Below, piece after piece: positions 7,265 through 16,015 of a stretch of 22,338 nt of DNA. The number at the start of each line of letters is the position of its first letter. Position 1 is the stretch's first letter. Origin of the DNA: an uncultured Bacteroidales bacterium (GTDB lineage Bacteria > Bacteroidota > Bacteroidia > Bacteroidales > Paludibacteraceae). Location: the NCBI GenBank assembly GCA_937911235.1, contig CALDPN010000157.1, forward strand, positions 1 to 22,338, read 5' to 3'. The notes under the pieces are model-generated. The model made no database searches and was not told the origin of the DNA. It worked only from the letters and a program-made list of their open reading frames with translations. The position numbers were made by a program, and so were the translations under genes.

Positions 7265-7576
7265 ATGTCTGAAGAAGAAGAATTAAAACCTCCATACGGA
7301 GAGCGTCCGGTGTATAAAACTCCAATGCTAAATAGTCTTATAAAACGTCCAGAAGACTCTGAAGCGAAGTGCAAGATATGTGGTGTGTCGCTTGCGGGTA
7401 GAATTATGCAATCTACTCAATACACCTGCGACCATTGCGGCCGTCGCTTCGATATGTGCCGTGATTGTGGAGTTACAGAGTTTTGTCCAAATTGTGGAGG
7501 TTGGCTCTTGAATAGTTGGGAGTTAGAAGGAAAGTGGATAGAGAAAAAGCTCCACAAGCCTCATCATCACCACTGA
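7265..7576 (+). CDS. Double zinc-ribbon protein with His tail
   Basis: A 103-residue protein with four CxxC pairs: CKIC (36-39), CDHC (55-58), CRDC (65-68) and CPNC (74-77). Two zinc ribbons are expected, formed from pairs 1+2 and 3+4 or interleaved. The N-terminus is acidic (MSEEEEL) and the C-terminus ends naturally in HKPHHHH, which may add metal affinity. No signal peptide or enzyme motif is present. It starts 5 bases after the ATPase stop, and a terminator follows, so the two form an operon. A role as DNA, RNA or protein adaptor for the ATPase is only inference. I do not recognise a named family. Confidence 0.75.
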   Translation: MSEEEELKPPYGERPVYKTPMLNSLIKRPEDSEAKCKICGVSLAGRIMQSTQYTCDHCGRRFDMCRDCGVTEFCPNCGGWLLNSWELEGKWIEKKLHKPHHHH

Positions 7577-7605
7577 AAATCTTATCATTAGATAATAGTT
7601 ATTGC

Positions 7606-7646
7606 AAGGACGCATGATTCTATAAAAAGGTTCATGCGTCCTTTTT
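7606..7646 (+). terminator. Terminator of the ATPase/zinc-ribbon operon
   Basis: A 12-bp perfect stem (7606-7617 with 7632-7643; AAGGACGCATGA and its complement) closes a 14-base loop and runs into T residues. It lies 30 bases after the stop. Confidence 0.85.
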
Positions 7647-7687
7647 ACGTACCTCTTGCAACAATTTTTAAGAAATTTATTCAATCG

Positions 7688-7719
7688 TTTGCATATATGT
7701 TACAAAAATGTTACATTTG
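7688..7719 (+). promoter_or_regulatory. Promoter of the surface-protein operon
   Basis: A -33 TTTG (7688-7691), a 20-base spacer and a -7 box TACATTTG (7712-7719), followed by CAC, form a near-ideal Bacteroidetes promoter. It is the only clear promoter seen before the terminator at 15881, so it should drive the three genes from 7754 to 15898. Confidence 0.8.
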
Positions 7720-7753
7720 CACGCTAAACTAGAATAAAATAAAACAAAAAAAT

Positions 7754-9868
7754 ATGCGAAAAATTTTACTTTTATTGAGCTTGTTCTTATGCTCCTTAAT
7801 GGCGGTGGCTCAGACAGATTTTAAAATAGACGTAAAAAAACAACGTACAGATGATATGATGGAGTTTACATTCCATTACAATGGTGTAAACAAAAATACT
7901 ACATTTGAGGTGTTTAAGTACGAAAATGGCGCGAAGCCAGAAAATCCATCTATTAAGTTTACTACTTTAGAAAGACTTCCAGATGGTGTAGAAGCAGAGG
8001 ATTTCTATAAAATGGAAGATGGTAAATTTGTACATGATGATGCAGGAAGGTTAATCTGTGTGTATGAGTTTACTGGCGATGAATCTTATTCTTGTTATCT
8101 AGATGGTCTAGACCTAACAGGTAATACTTATTATCAAATAGCAATTAAGGCTACTACAAAAGATAATAATGATAATGAAAAAGTAGAAATGATTTTCATT
8201 CGTGAAAAGAATGGACCTTTTACAGGTAATGCTACAGCGGTGTCTGATCAAAACGATGCTACAAAATATTCCTTTACATACGGTTTGCCAGGTACTCCAG
8301 TACTTTCAGATGGCAAGTCTACATCAGTAAAACTTTCTTGGAATAGTAATTGTCTTTTCCCTGAACCTGGCACTAAACCAGACTTTTATACTATTTATGG
8401 TCATAAAATAGAAAATGGTGAAACTACTCACTTTAATGTTGCTACAACTACAGAGACAGAATATCTTATTACACACTTGATTCCTTCTGTTGAATACGAG
8501 TTCTTTGTTCGCGCATATAAAGATGGTGCCTACTTATCAGCTTCGCCATATAGCGATCCTTATACTCCAGTGAGAACAGAGTGTCTTACCTTTACAGATA
8601 TAAACGTATTACAAGATAAGAAGACAATTTCTCTTAAAATTTTAGAATTTAGCGATGGTTTTAATGACAATAAAGATTTTTATGAATTGTCAAATGGTGC
8701 CCAACCTGTTAAATGCTCAACTATCGATACTAGAGAAGGTAAATTGACTTTCAAATTTGACAATGCGATAGATTACACCAAAGAGTTTAGACTAGAAACA
8801 AAAATAAAGAAACAAGATGAAGGAGAAGTAAAAGCTGTTGGTGTCTTTGAATTGGATAATGAGGGTAAACTTTCAACTCAACATTGTGATATAGAAATCG
8901 GTTTGAATGTGATCAAAACAACTCAATATGTAGTAGAATTGTCATGGGATAATCCTGGATTTGATGTAAAAATTGCAAAATTAGAAGTTATCAACCTTGA
9001 TAATAGTGATAGTAAAATAATTACATTAGATAATCCTAGCGTAACTGAATATTCTGTAGGAAATCTGGAACATTCTACAAATTATAAATTTGTATTGACA
9101 TTGGAAGACGAGGGAAGTTACAATACTACTAGAGATGAGGTTACAACCAAAACAAAAGTGGGTAGTATTTGCGAAATAGAAGGAACTACAAGTGCTTCTG
9201 CGATTGGTTGTGGAGACAGAGGATTCTTGGCTCCATACGATGTAGAGTTCTATACAGAGTATATAGATGATAAACCAAGGATGACAGTAAGATTTAGATT
9301 GGATAGTGACGACGAGATAAATAGTGTGTCGCTATTCTATGGACCAAATCCAAGCAATATTCTAGAATTTATCTTTACCATTAAGTCTATAGGAATGAGT
9401 AAAGGTGCAGATGGCTGGTACACATGCACATTTGATAAGTTGGGAAATACCGCAATGAAAGATGGTGCTAAGATGTATTTTGCGGTAATGCTTACCCCTG
9501 CTAAGCGTTGTAATTGGTTGGCAAACTTCTATCTGACAAAGTCTGTTGCATATCAAATAGGTACAGGTTGTCAAGACGAGGAGGTATATAAAATCATAGA
9601 ATTTGAAAAAACATACGATGCTCAATCTCAGCTTACGCTCCAAACTGCAGGTAGTATGGCATCTGTAGGTGTGTTCCCTGAAAGCGCATATAATAAAACT
9701 ACAGGAGAGTTTGATTTAAAACAACGTTTGTATTATAACAATTTCGACGATGCTCCATCTAAATTTACTTTAGATATTTCAAATTATGCTGTCGGTAAAT
9801 ATTATATGCACATTCACGACGTGTATGGTGAAGCAGACGGATTAAAATATTTATGGGCAATTTATTAA
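7754..9868 (+). CDS. Exported fibronectin-III-like protein
   Basis: A 704-residue protein with a type I signal peptide (MRKILLLLSLFLCSLMAVAQ). There is no convincing lipobox, so it is probably not a lipoprotein. Two fibronectin type III-like modules are visible: about residues 178-275, with SVKLSWNSN, TEYLITHLIPSVEYEFFVRAY, and about 380-470, with YVVELSWDNPG, TEYSVGNLEHSTNYKFVLT. The rest is beta-rich and unassigned. The C-terminus (FTLDISNYAVGKYYMHIHDVYG...) has a faint likeness to secretion-signal beta-sandwiches but lacks the usual final strand, so its destination (periplasm or surface) is open. It is the first gene of an operon with the T9SS protein and the CTERM-type protein, which suggests shared assembly on the cell surface. 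Confidence 0.72.
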   Translation: MRKILLLLSLFLCSLMAVAQTDFKIDVKKQRTDDMMEFTFHYNGVNKNTTFEVFKYENGAKPENPSIKFTTLERLPDGVEAEDFYKMEDGKFVHDDAGRLICVYEFTGDESYSCYLDGLDLTGNTYYQIAIKATTKDNNDNEKVEMIFIREKNGPFTGNATAVSDQNDATKYSFTYGLPGTPVLSDGKSTSVKLSWNSNCLFPEPGTKPDFYTIYGHKIENGETTHFNVATTTETEYLITHLIPSVEYEFFVRAYKDGAYLSASPYSDPYTPVRTECLTFTDINVLQDKKTISLKILEFSDGFNDNKDFYELSNGAQPVKCSTIDTREGKLTFKFDNAIDYTKEFRLETKIKKQDEGEVKAVGVFELDNEGKLSTQHCDIEIGLNVIKTTQYVVELSWDNPGFDVKIAKLEVINLDNSDSKIITLDNPSVTEYSVGNLEHSTNYKFVLTLEDEGSYNTTRDEVTTKTKVGSICEIEGTTSASAIGCGDRGFLAPYDVEFYTEYIDDKPRMTVRFRLDSDDEINSVSLFYGPNPSNILEFIFTIKSIGMSKGADGWYTCTFDKLGNTAMKDGAKMYFAVMLTPAKRCNWLANFYLTKSVAYQIGTGCQDEEVYKIIEFEKTYDAQSQLTLQTAGSMASVGVFPESAYNKTTGEFDLKQRLYYNNFDDAPSKFTLDISNYAVGKYYMHIHDVYGEADGLKYLWAIY

Positions 9869-9870
9869 TG

Positions 9871-9877
9871 AGGAGGG
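9871..9877 (+). promoter_or_regulatory. Strong AGGAGGG ribosome-binding site
   Basis: A perfect AGGAGG core lies 8 bases before the ATG at 9886. It decides the start of the large protein over the upstream in-frame ATG at 9853, which lies inside the preceding gene. Strong Shine-Dalgarno sites are rare in Bacteroidetes. Confidence 0.75.
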
Positions 9878-9885
9878 AAGAAATT

Positions 9886-12800
9886 ATGAAAACAACAATG
9901 ATAAATAAAATATTAAGTTTATTGGTAGTAATGATTCTATCAATAACATGTGCATTTGGTGCGGACATCAAAAAAGATGCTATAATATATTTTGATATAA
10001 GTGACTATCCAGAGATACAACAAAGTATAGCAAGTGGGAAGAAACTGCAAGTATTAGTTGGTCACGATAGTTGGTCAGAAGGTTTCCTACTTACTAAGGT
10101 TAGTGGGTCTGACAATCTTTATAAAACATCAAAACTACCGAACTGGGGAGGCTGCACAAAATTAGGATTTATGACAGTTGATTCTAAGTGGGCAAGCGAA
10201 GGAGGAGGCGTAGGAGGTCGTATTCAATATGGATATACAAAGACTGATGTTTTTAACTTAGATTCAAATATTTCTGGTAGTGTTACTTTTGTAGGCAATC
10301 CATTATTAAGAATAAATAGTGCTTCTGTTTCTATTACTTATACTCTTATGGGGGTAGGGAATGATTGGTCAAAAGGGATTGCTTTTGAACCTAATCCAGA
10401 TAACGAGGGAGAATATATGCTGTTGAATCAGAAAATTTCCAACTCTAAGGATGCAGTGAAAGTAGTACCTGTTAATAATGGTACAAAATTGGCATATTAT
10501 AGTGATGTTAAGGATTCTCCTTGTTCTGCGAAGGTTACTAAAGATAGTGATAATAATATTAAGTTACCAGATGGAACTTATGACTTCTATTATAAAGCAG
10601 GTAAAATCTACATTACACCTTCACCATCTTCTATAAAATTAGTCCTTATGGGCGTCAACAATGATTGGACTACTGGTATAGAATTAGTACCAAATCCAGA
10701 CAAAGATGGTGAATACATGCTATTAGAGCAATCTATAAATAATTCAAAAGATGCTATAAAAGTTGTAAGAAAAAATCCTTGTGGAAGTGATTTCTACGAT
10801 ACAGTAAAAGAATCATCTTGCTCTGCAAAGGTTAGTCGCGATAAAGATAACAACATCAAACTACCAACTGGTACATACGATTTTTACTTTAAGGAAAGTG
10901 AAGGAATCTATATCACTCCATCACCATCGACTATAAAATACGTCCTAATGGGTGTCAATAAAGATTGGGAAAATGGTATTGAGTTGAAACCAAGTGATGA
11001 AAACGATTATGAATTGGTACTATTGGGGCAAGAAATTTCTAAAGCAAAAGATGCAATAAAAATAGTAAAGAAGAGCCCTTGTGGTGATGAATTTTACGCA
11101 GATGTAAAAATAGATTCTCCTGTACCTTATTCTGGTGGTGGTACTGGTGATAACCCAGCAAATATAGTTCTAGAAGATGGTATCTACGATTTCTATTTTG
11201 ATAAAAATACTGGCAAAATCTACATTGGTGGTGAGATAACAGATGCTCAAAAAGTTTTCTTAGACCCTAAAGTAGGATCTGCTAGTACATGGAGAGATCC
11301 AGATGAAACTTGGGACAAAGGAGATGCTCGCATTGCAGTGTATTATTTTACATACGACGATAGCAAACCAGTTGGTTGGGTTACAGCCGCTAAATGTAAT
11401 AGCTATTTTTATGCTCAAATCCCAGCAGGATACGATGGCTACAATTGGGTAAGAATAGAAGGTGATACCAATGATTGGGAGCATGATGTTAATCAAACTG
11501 ATGGTATAAAATACGATGCTAAAAACACACTTACCAAACTAACAGGATGGAAACAAGATGATCATAATGAGATTCCATATTCAGGTGTTTGTGGTGAAGA
11601 CTATGAAAACATTGTTTGCGAAAATGAAGAATTGGTAATAATAAATGATACCGTATTTGTTACTATTAATCAATTTGTTGAAGCAGACCCATGTAAATAT
11701 GTGTTTAATTCTTTTGAACAAGCATTTGCAGTATTAAAAACAAAATCAAATATCTGTGATGCTGAAGAGCAATTCTTTGATGACCTAAGAGAAGACGTAA
11801 TCACACTAAAAAAACATGTGGTGATGCAAGTGGTATTTGGTCCTATGCCATATAGAGGTACAGAATATGTTGGTATGTCTGGAGGTCACGTTGCAGATGC
11901 TTCTGCAATTTTCTTCCGCAATATAAATAACTCACCAGATGCACAATATTCTTTGGTAGTGCGCACAGCAGACCCTAAAGGCAACCGTGCAGTATTGCTA
12001 CACCCTGTGATTCGTCGCAGTAGAAACATTGTGTTCGACAATATAGATATTATGAGCGACTCCAACTTGCGCGACAATGCTCTAGATATAGATACAGGTG
12101 AGGGTATTGACAACCTAGAAGGACTTTCTATGGACTACAATATAGTAACAAGACCAGGAGATGAAGCTCCATCAAGCAATATTACACTTAAAAACTGTTT
12201 CCTAGAGTCTTTTGGACGCAACTGTATCCACGTGGTTGGTATAAAAGGATTTTATGCAGAAAACAATGAGTTCCATACTCACTTCGATTATGCAGCTGCA
12301 GGTGGAGTAGAATCAGAAGAGTCTATGGATGTGGTAGACTGGGGTGGAACAATTAAGTTTATCAACTGTAGAGATGTGAAGTTCTTGCGAAACAACTCAG
12401 AGGGTACTCTAGCTACATCATTCTTTATTCAAGGTTGTGAGCGTATGCTTATTATGAACAACGTGTTCTGGAATCAAAACGCAGTAGAGGTGAAGAATGT
12501 CCACCAATCAGGAAGTACCGTAGCAAATGTAAGATTGGTAAGTTTTGGTGAGAAAGCCTCTGAATTGAAACTTCAAAACATTGGTATTTACTACAATACA
12601 TTCTTTATTAAGAATAATGATGTGGGAGATAATAGTTATGATTACTTCGACTTCTTCCGCTTAGGTGGTAAAGAACAACCAGTTACTGGTAATATTATTA
12701 ACAATTTTGACCCTAATACTATCCGTTTCCAATACAACAACTGTTATAGTTACGATGATGACATCAAGGGAAACAACGACAAACAAAATATAGAAGAATA

Positions 12801-15462
12801 TGCTAAGGACCATTCTATAACAGATGATGTTAAAACTCTTTTATTCTACCTTCAAGGAATAGGTGAAAGCACAGATTGGTGCCAATGCTTCAAATACAAC
12901 AACTTTTGGAGTAAATATGATAAGAATAATGGTAACCAATCTTCAAAATTTGAGATAGGTAAGTTCTGTGAGGGGCCTTATGAAACCTACAACTTGTATC
13001 AAGATGTAGTAGAAGTGACCTGTAAAACAGACCCTTCTAGACCAGGTTCACTAGTGGTGGTAGGAGATGGATTAAATATAGGTATGCAGGTAACAGAAGA
13101 TGTTTCATTACAGGGAGCAGACAAAATCTTTAGTGATAGACTAAATCCTCTAAACGAAGGCAATACAGCGCGCCCACGTTATCCTGTAAATGTTAATAAT
13201 GAGTCGTTATCTCCATACGATAAGATTAATAATGAACCAGGTGTAATAGAACTTTACACTTCAAAAATTGTAGGTTCGCAAACCACTAATGTTGTACTTA
13301 CATCTCTAGATTTAAAAGCTGCTAATGTTAACTTAAGTCTAGTTGATGCACAAGGAAATGATTTTAATAATTATTACGATGTAGATAAGAAATTACCGAT
13401 ATTCCGTATAACAGATGATGAGCAAAATAATATAACAAGCTTACCTACTCAGTTAAAATCTACTCCAGTTTATGTGACATTTATTCGTCCTGCAAATCCT
13501 AGTGATGATGTTGTTAATTACGAAGCGTTTTTAAAGATTACTCCTTCTGGAAATAATGTTCCAGCAGATGAAAAGCAGTTTGTGTTACTAATTCCTATTC
13601 ATGGTCACTATTATGATAAATTGAATAAAATACCAGGAGCATGGACGGTAGGTGCATTCCAACAAGGAAAGGTAACTCCTGTGAATACTATTATTTGGCA
13701 TGGTACAGCATCTGTAGATTGGGACGACCGCAACAACTGGTATAAAACAGATGGTACCTTAGTTACTTGCTTAGATGCTCTAACAGAAGATTTAACAGTA
13801 ATTATTCCAAATAAAAACTCTGAAAAATACATTACCCCACCAGCAGGTATTAGTAGATATCCATTGTTACCAAATGTATCTAGTGATGATAAGGTAACAG
13901 AAAGAAATACAAAATGGGGTACAGAGGCAGTTAATGCAGGAAATAATCTTGATACAAAAAACCCAAAATTAGCACATACAATTGATATGGAGTATGGTGC
14001 TTCTATAGTGGGTGTAGAATGGTTGAGTAACAAAAACTATGCAGAAGTAAAAACTGAATTTACAGCTCGCAGACACGATTGGTTACTTGTAGGTGGTGTA
14101 GTAAATCCTTTTGAAGAAGATGAAGAAGGTAATTTAGTAAAGGATCAAGAAGGAAATCTAAAAACACGACCAATGGTATCAGGAGATTATTTCCTAAATT
14201 ATTTGCCACACGTATATATGCACTCTGCTAAAATCACTAAGAGTAAAATAAATGTAGATGAAGACAGTGTGGGTTGGAATGAGTCTTTTGCTCCACTAGA
14301 AGTAGAGGTTGACCCTAAAGAAGTGTTCGCTATTCGCTTGCCAAACCAATATGGTCCTAAGAAGTACCCAGCAGTTGTTTACAACAGGAAAAATAACATA
14401 CCTGTAGAAGACCAATATGATGGCGATGCTCCTCATGCCTATAAATATACTGGTCGTTTCTACAATCAAGGAAAGGTATTGGTTTATGATCATTTAGTGG
14501 AAGAAACCCCTGTTCTTTTAACAAATACATATCCAGCAAATATCAATGCATATGAGTTCCAAAAAGAAAAGGGAACTATTCAGATTTATGATTACGACAA
14601 TAAAGAATTTAGAGTTGTAGGTAATGACGAAAAAGATGCAGAGATTCTCTCTCAACATGGTTTCTTATTTACTCCAGGTAAGGATAGAAAACGTCTAGAA
14701 ATAGACCAAGAGTTGTTAAACTTTACTGGCACTGGTCATAGATCTGCTGCAGAAGAGGTTTACTCATTCAGAATAAAGACAACCAACTATAAGGAATCTG
14801 TATCTAGTGAAGTGTATATTAGTTTTGACGAACTAAAAGAAGACGTTGCTAATTATTTCACAGACGCACCTAAGGTATTCAATGGAAAACAAACTGCTTT
14901 GGCAGAATTGTATGTAATGAGATACGACAAAAAATGGGCTGGTATTAGCATTCCAGAAATGACTAAACCAATTCCACTAGGTGTGAAAGTATCATCAAAC
15001 GACCAAAAATTTATATTTAGTCTTGCTAAATCAAATCTTCCATACGAAATATTCTTGGAAGACAGACAAGAAGGAAAAACTTACAACTTGTCTGCAGGTG
15101 AAAGATGTGTAGTAGAAGATTTAGTAGTAGGCAATTGTGAAGGTCGTTTCTATCTGATGTTATCTGAAAATGAGGAAGAAGAACTTCCAGAAGATGGTGA
15201 TGAAATTACCACTGATGCAGAAGAGACTGAATCTCTAGCAAACGGTATCGATATCTTCACTCAAGAAAATTCAATAGTAGTTTCTTGTAATTCAGAAATG
15301 GAACTAATGCAAGTAGTTGTTTCTGACGTGGCTGGTCGCCACCAAGTATACAACGTTTCTGGTCAATACGTGAAACTAGACCTTCCAGTAAGCACTGGTG
15401 TTTACACAATAAGTGTAATTGGAGACAAAGCAACAAGAGTAGAAAAAATTAAATTAGACTAA
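9886..15462 (+). CDS. Giant T9SS-secreted repeat / beta-helix surface protein
   Basis: From the ATG at 9886 the protein has 1858 residues. The signal peptide ends near residue 24 (LSITCAFG). A beta-rich N-domain is followed by three tandem 100-residue repeats (about 152-451) with the pattern LMGVNxDWxxGIEL...GxYDFYF...IYITPSPS, resembling SusE/F-type or other carbohydrate-binding beta-sandwiches. About residues 672-890 form a right-handed parallel beta-helix (NIVFDNIDI, NITLKNCFLE, GFYAENNEFH, RMLIMNNVFWNQN), a fold common in polysaccharide lyases, adhesins and hydrolases. Near 1269 lies the WHGTASVDWDDRNNWY...IP module common in Bacteroidetes surface proteins. After an acidic linker (EEEELPEDGDE), the last 75 residues are a T9SS type A sorting domain (VVVSDVAGRHQVYNVSGQYVKLDLPVSTGVYTISVIG). 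It is therefore expected to cross the outer membrane through T9SS. Glycan binding or cleavage is plausible but unproven. Confidence 0.88.
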   Translation: MKTTMINKILSLLVVMILSITCAFGADIKKDAIIYFDISDYPEIQQSIASGKKLQVLVGHDSWSEGFLLTKVSGSDNLYKTSKLPNWGGCTKLGFMTVDSKWASEGGGVGGRIQYGYTKTDVFNLDSNISGSVTFVGNPLLRINSASVSITYTLMGVGNDWSKGIAFEPNPDNEGEYMLLNQKISNSKDAVKVVPVNNGTKLAYYSDVKDSPCSAKVTKDSDNNIKLPDGTYDFYYKAGKIYITPSPSSIKLVLMGVNNDWTTGIELVPNPDKDGEYMLLEQSINNSKDAIKVVRKNPCGSDFYDTVKESSCSAKVSRDKDNNIKLPTGTYDFYFKESEGIYITPSPSTIKYVLMGVNKDWENGIELKPSDENDYELVLLGQEISKAKDAIKIVKKSPCGDEFYADVKIDSPVPYSGGGTGDNPANIVLEDGIYDFYFDKNTGKIYIGGEITDAQKVFLDPKVGSASTWRDPDETWDKGDARIAVYYFTYDDSKPVGWVTAAKCNSYFYAQIPAGYDGYNWVRIEGDTNDWEHDVNQTDGIKYDAKNTLTKLTGWKQDDHNEIPYSGVCGEDYENIVCENEELVIINDTVFVTINQFVEADPCKYVFNSFEQAFAVLKTKSNICDAEEQFFDDLREDVITLKKHVVMQVVFGPMPYRGTEYVGMSGGHVADASAIFFRNINNSPDAQYSLVVRTADPKGNRAVLLHPVIRRSRNIVFDNIDIMSDSNLRDNALDIDTGEGIDNLEGLSMDYNIVTRPGDEAPSSNITLKNCFLESFGRNCIHVVGIKGFYAENNEFHTHFDYAAAGGVESEESMDVVDWGGTIKFINCRDVKFLRNNSEGTLATSFFIQGCERMLIMNNVFWNQNAVEVKNVHQSGSTVANVRLVSFGEKASELKLQNIGIYYNTFFIKNNDVGDNSYDYFDFFRLGGKEQPVTGNIINNFDPNTIRFQYNNCYSYDDDIKGNNDKQNIEEYAKDHSITDDVKTLLFYLQGIGESTDWCQCFKYNNFWSKYDKNNGNQSSKFEIGKFCEGPYETYNLYQDVVEVTCKTDPSRPGSLVVVGDGLNIGMQVTEDVSLQGADKIFSDRLNPLNEGNTARPRYPVNVNNESLSPYDKINNEPGVIELYTSKIVGSQTTNVVLTSLDLKAANVNLSLVDAQGNDFNNYYDVDKKLPIFRITDDEQNNITSLPTQLKSTPVYVTFIRPANPSDDVVNYEAFLKITPSGNNVPADEKQFVLLIPIHGHYYDKLNKIPGAWTVGAFQQGKVTPVNTIIWHGTASVDWDDRNNWYKTDGTLVTCLDALTEDLTVIIPNKNSEKYITPPAGISRYPLLPNVSSDDKVTERNTKWGTEAVNAGNNLDTKNPKLAHTIDMEYGASIVGVEWLSNKNYAEVKTEFTARRHDWLLVGGVVNPFEEDEEGNLVKDQEGNLKTRPMVSGDYFLNYLPHVYMHSAKITKSKINVDEDSVGWNESFAPLEVEVDPKEVFAIRLPNQYGPKKYPAVVYNRKNNIPVEDQYDGDAPHAYKYTGRFYNQGKVLVYDHLVEETPVLLTNTYPANINAYEFQKEKGTIQIYDYDNKEFRVVGNDEKDAEILSQHGFLFTPGKDRKRLEIDQELLNFTGTGHRSAAEEVYSFRIKTTNYKESVSSEVYISFDELKEDVANYFTDAPKVFNGKQTALAELYVMRYDKKWAGISIPEMTKPIPLGVKVSSNDQKFIFSLAKSNLPYEIFLEDRQEGKTYNLSAGERCVVEDLVVGNCEGRFYLMLSENEEEELPEDGDEITTDAEETESLANGIDIFTQENSIVVSCNSEMELMQVVVSDVAGRHQVYNVSGQYVKLDLPVSTGVYTISVIGDKATRVEKIKLD
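10339..11235 (+). repeat. Three in-frame 300-bp tandem repeats
   Basis: Equivalent codons start at exactly 10339, 10639 and 10939, giving 300-base periods that encode three 100-residue modules. Each begins LMGV(G/N)(N/K)DW and ends with DGxYDFY and IYI. Units 1 and 2 also share the CSAKV and NNIKLP stretches. Unit 3 is more divergent and has a Gly/Ser insert (SGGGTGDNP). Exact spacing without indels at the boundaries suggests amplification of one binding module. Confidence 0.88.
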
Positions 15463-15469
15463 TAATAAG

Positions 15470-15898
15470 ATGAAGACATTAAGATTATATATAGTATTTC
15501 TACTTGTAAGTTTTACTTCAGTAGCATTTGCAGTAACACTGCCTTCTCAATCGTTCTTTGGAGCAAATGAGCTTTATGAAGAAAACGAAGACGTGGTAGA
15601 GATTTCTGTAGGAACCAGAATTGGTGGTATCAACTTACGTTTGTCTAGCGAAAATGAGGCATGGGGTACTCAATGTTATAAGGGTGGTCATGCTGAGCAA
15701 GGCGAGTGTCAAGACTGTTGCGATGCTTCTTGGGCAGCAGAAGGTTATACAGATGCAGGTGAGGAACTTTACGATACCTGTATTAAAATGTGCGGTGGTG
15801 GTCCTTCACTGCCTCTAGGGTCAGCCCTATGGCTTCTACCGTTTGCCTTTGCATACGGGTTCTACAAAAGATATAACAATAAAAAAGTTGACCGCTGA
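15470..15898 (+). CDS. Small Cys-rich protein with CTERM-type membrane anchor
   Basis: A 142-residue protein with an N-terminal signal peptide (ending near SVAFA, 21), a beta-rich middle, six cysteines in a compact cluster (QCYKGGHAEQGECQDCC, then DTCIKMC), and a C-terminal GGGPSLPLG turn, a hydrophobic helix ALWLLPFAFAYGFY, and a basic tail KRYNNKKVDR. This motif-helix-basic ending is the layout of PEP-CTERM-like sorting signals, and in Bacteroidetes most resembles the PID-CTERM group. The protein would be held in the inner membrane by the tail and possibly cleaved or transferred by an exosortase-like enzyme, which is not in this window. The cysteines could form disulfides in the periplasm or at the surface. 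It starts 7 bases after the T9SS gene. I recognise no family for the core. Confidence 0.7.
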   Translation: MKTLRLYIVFLLVSFTSVAFAVTLPSQSFFGANELYEENEDVVEISVGTRIGGINLRLSSENEAWGTQCYKGGHAEQGECQDCCDASWAAEGYTDAGEELYDTCIKMCGGGPSLPLGSALWLLPFAFAYGFYKRYNNKKVDR

Positions 15899-15911
15899 GG
15901 TCAACTTTTTT
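15881..15911 (+). terminator. Terminator whose loop holds the stop codon
   Basis: A 13-bp perfect stem (15881-15893 with 15899-15911) has A-run/T-run flanks, and the 5-base loop GCTGA contains the TGA stop (15896-15898). The left arm therefore encodes the last Lys-Lys-Val-Asp residues of the basic tail. The A/T flanks allow termination from both strands, which suits the convergent gene at 16012. Confidence 0.88.
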
Positions 15912-15918
15912 GCTTTAA

Positions 15919-16015
15919 TTATTCGCTTCGCTCATGATTTTGCTCACGCTCGGCATAACAAATAAATTTGTTCTGCTCTCGCTTAATCGCAAAATTCCTA
16001 ATTCCTAATTCCTAA
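15919..16015. repeat. Intergenic repeat, copy A
   Basis: This fills the gap between convergent genes. The order is an ATTCGCTTCGCTCATGATTTTG block, GCTCACGCTCGG, a hairpin (15953-15976) with 11-base arms around an AA loop and one T-C mismatch, CTCTCGCTTAATCGCA, then three tandem ATTCCTA heptamers (15994-16014). The last heptamer overlaps the stop codon of the minus-strand gene. Copies B and C share the order and the structure. Confidence 0.75.

Noticed and set aside
9640..9868. T9SS sorting domain at the end of the FN3-like protein
   Set aside because: A few strand-like residues match, but the conserved pattern and the final basic strand are absent.
9853..9885. Upstream ATG as the start of the giant T9SS protein
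   Set aside because: It lies inside the previous gene; the AGGAGG site and the signal peptide both point to the ATG at 9886.
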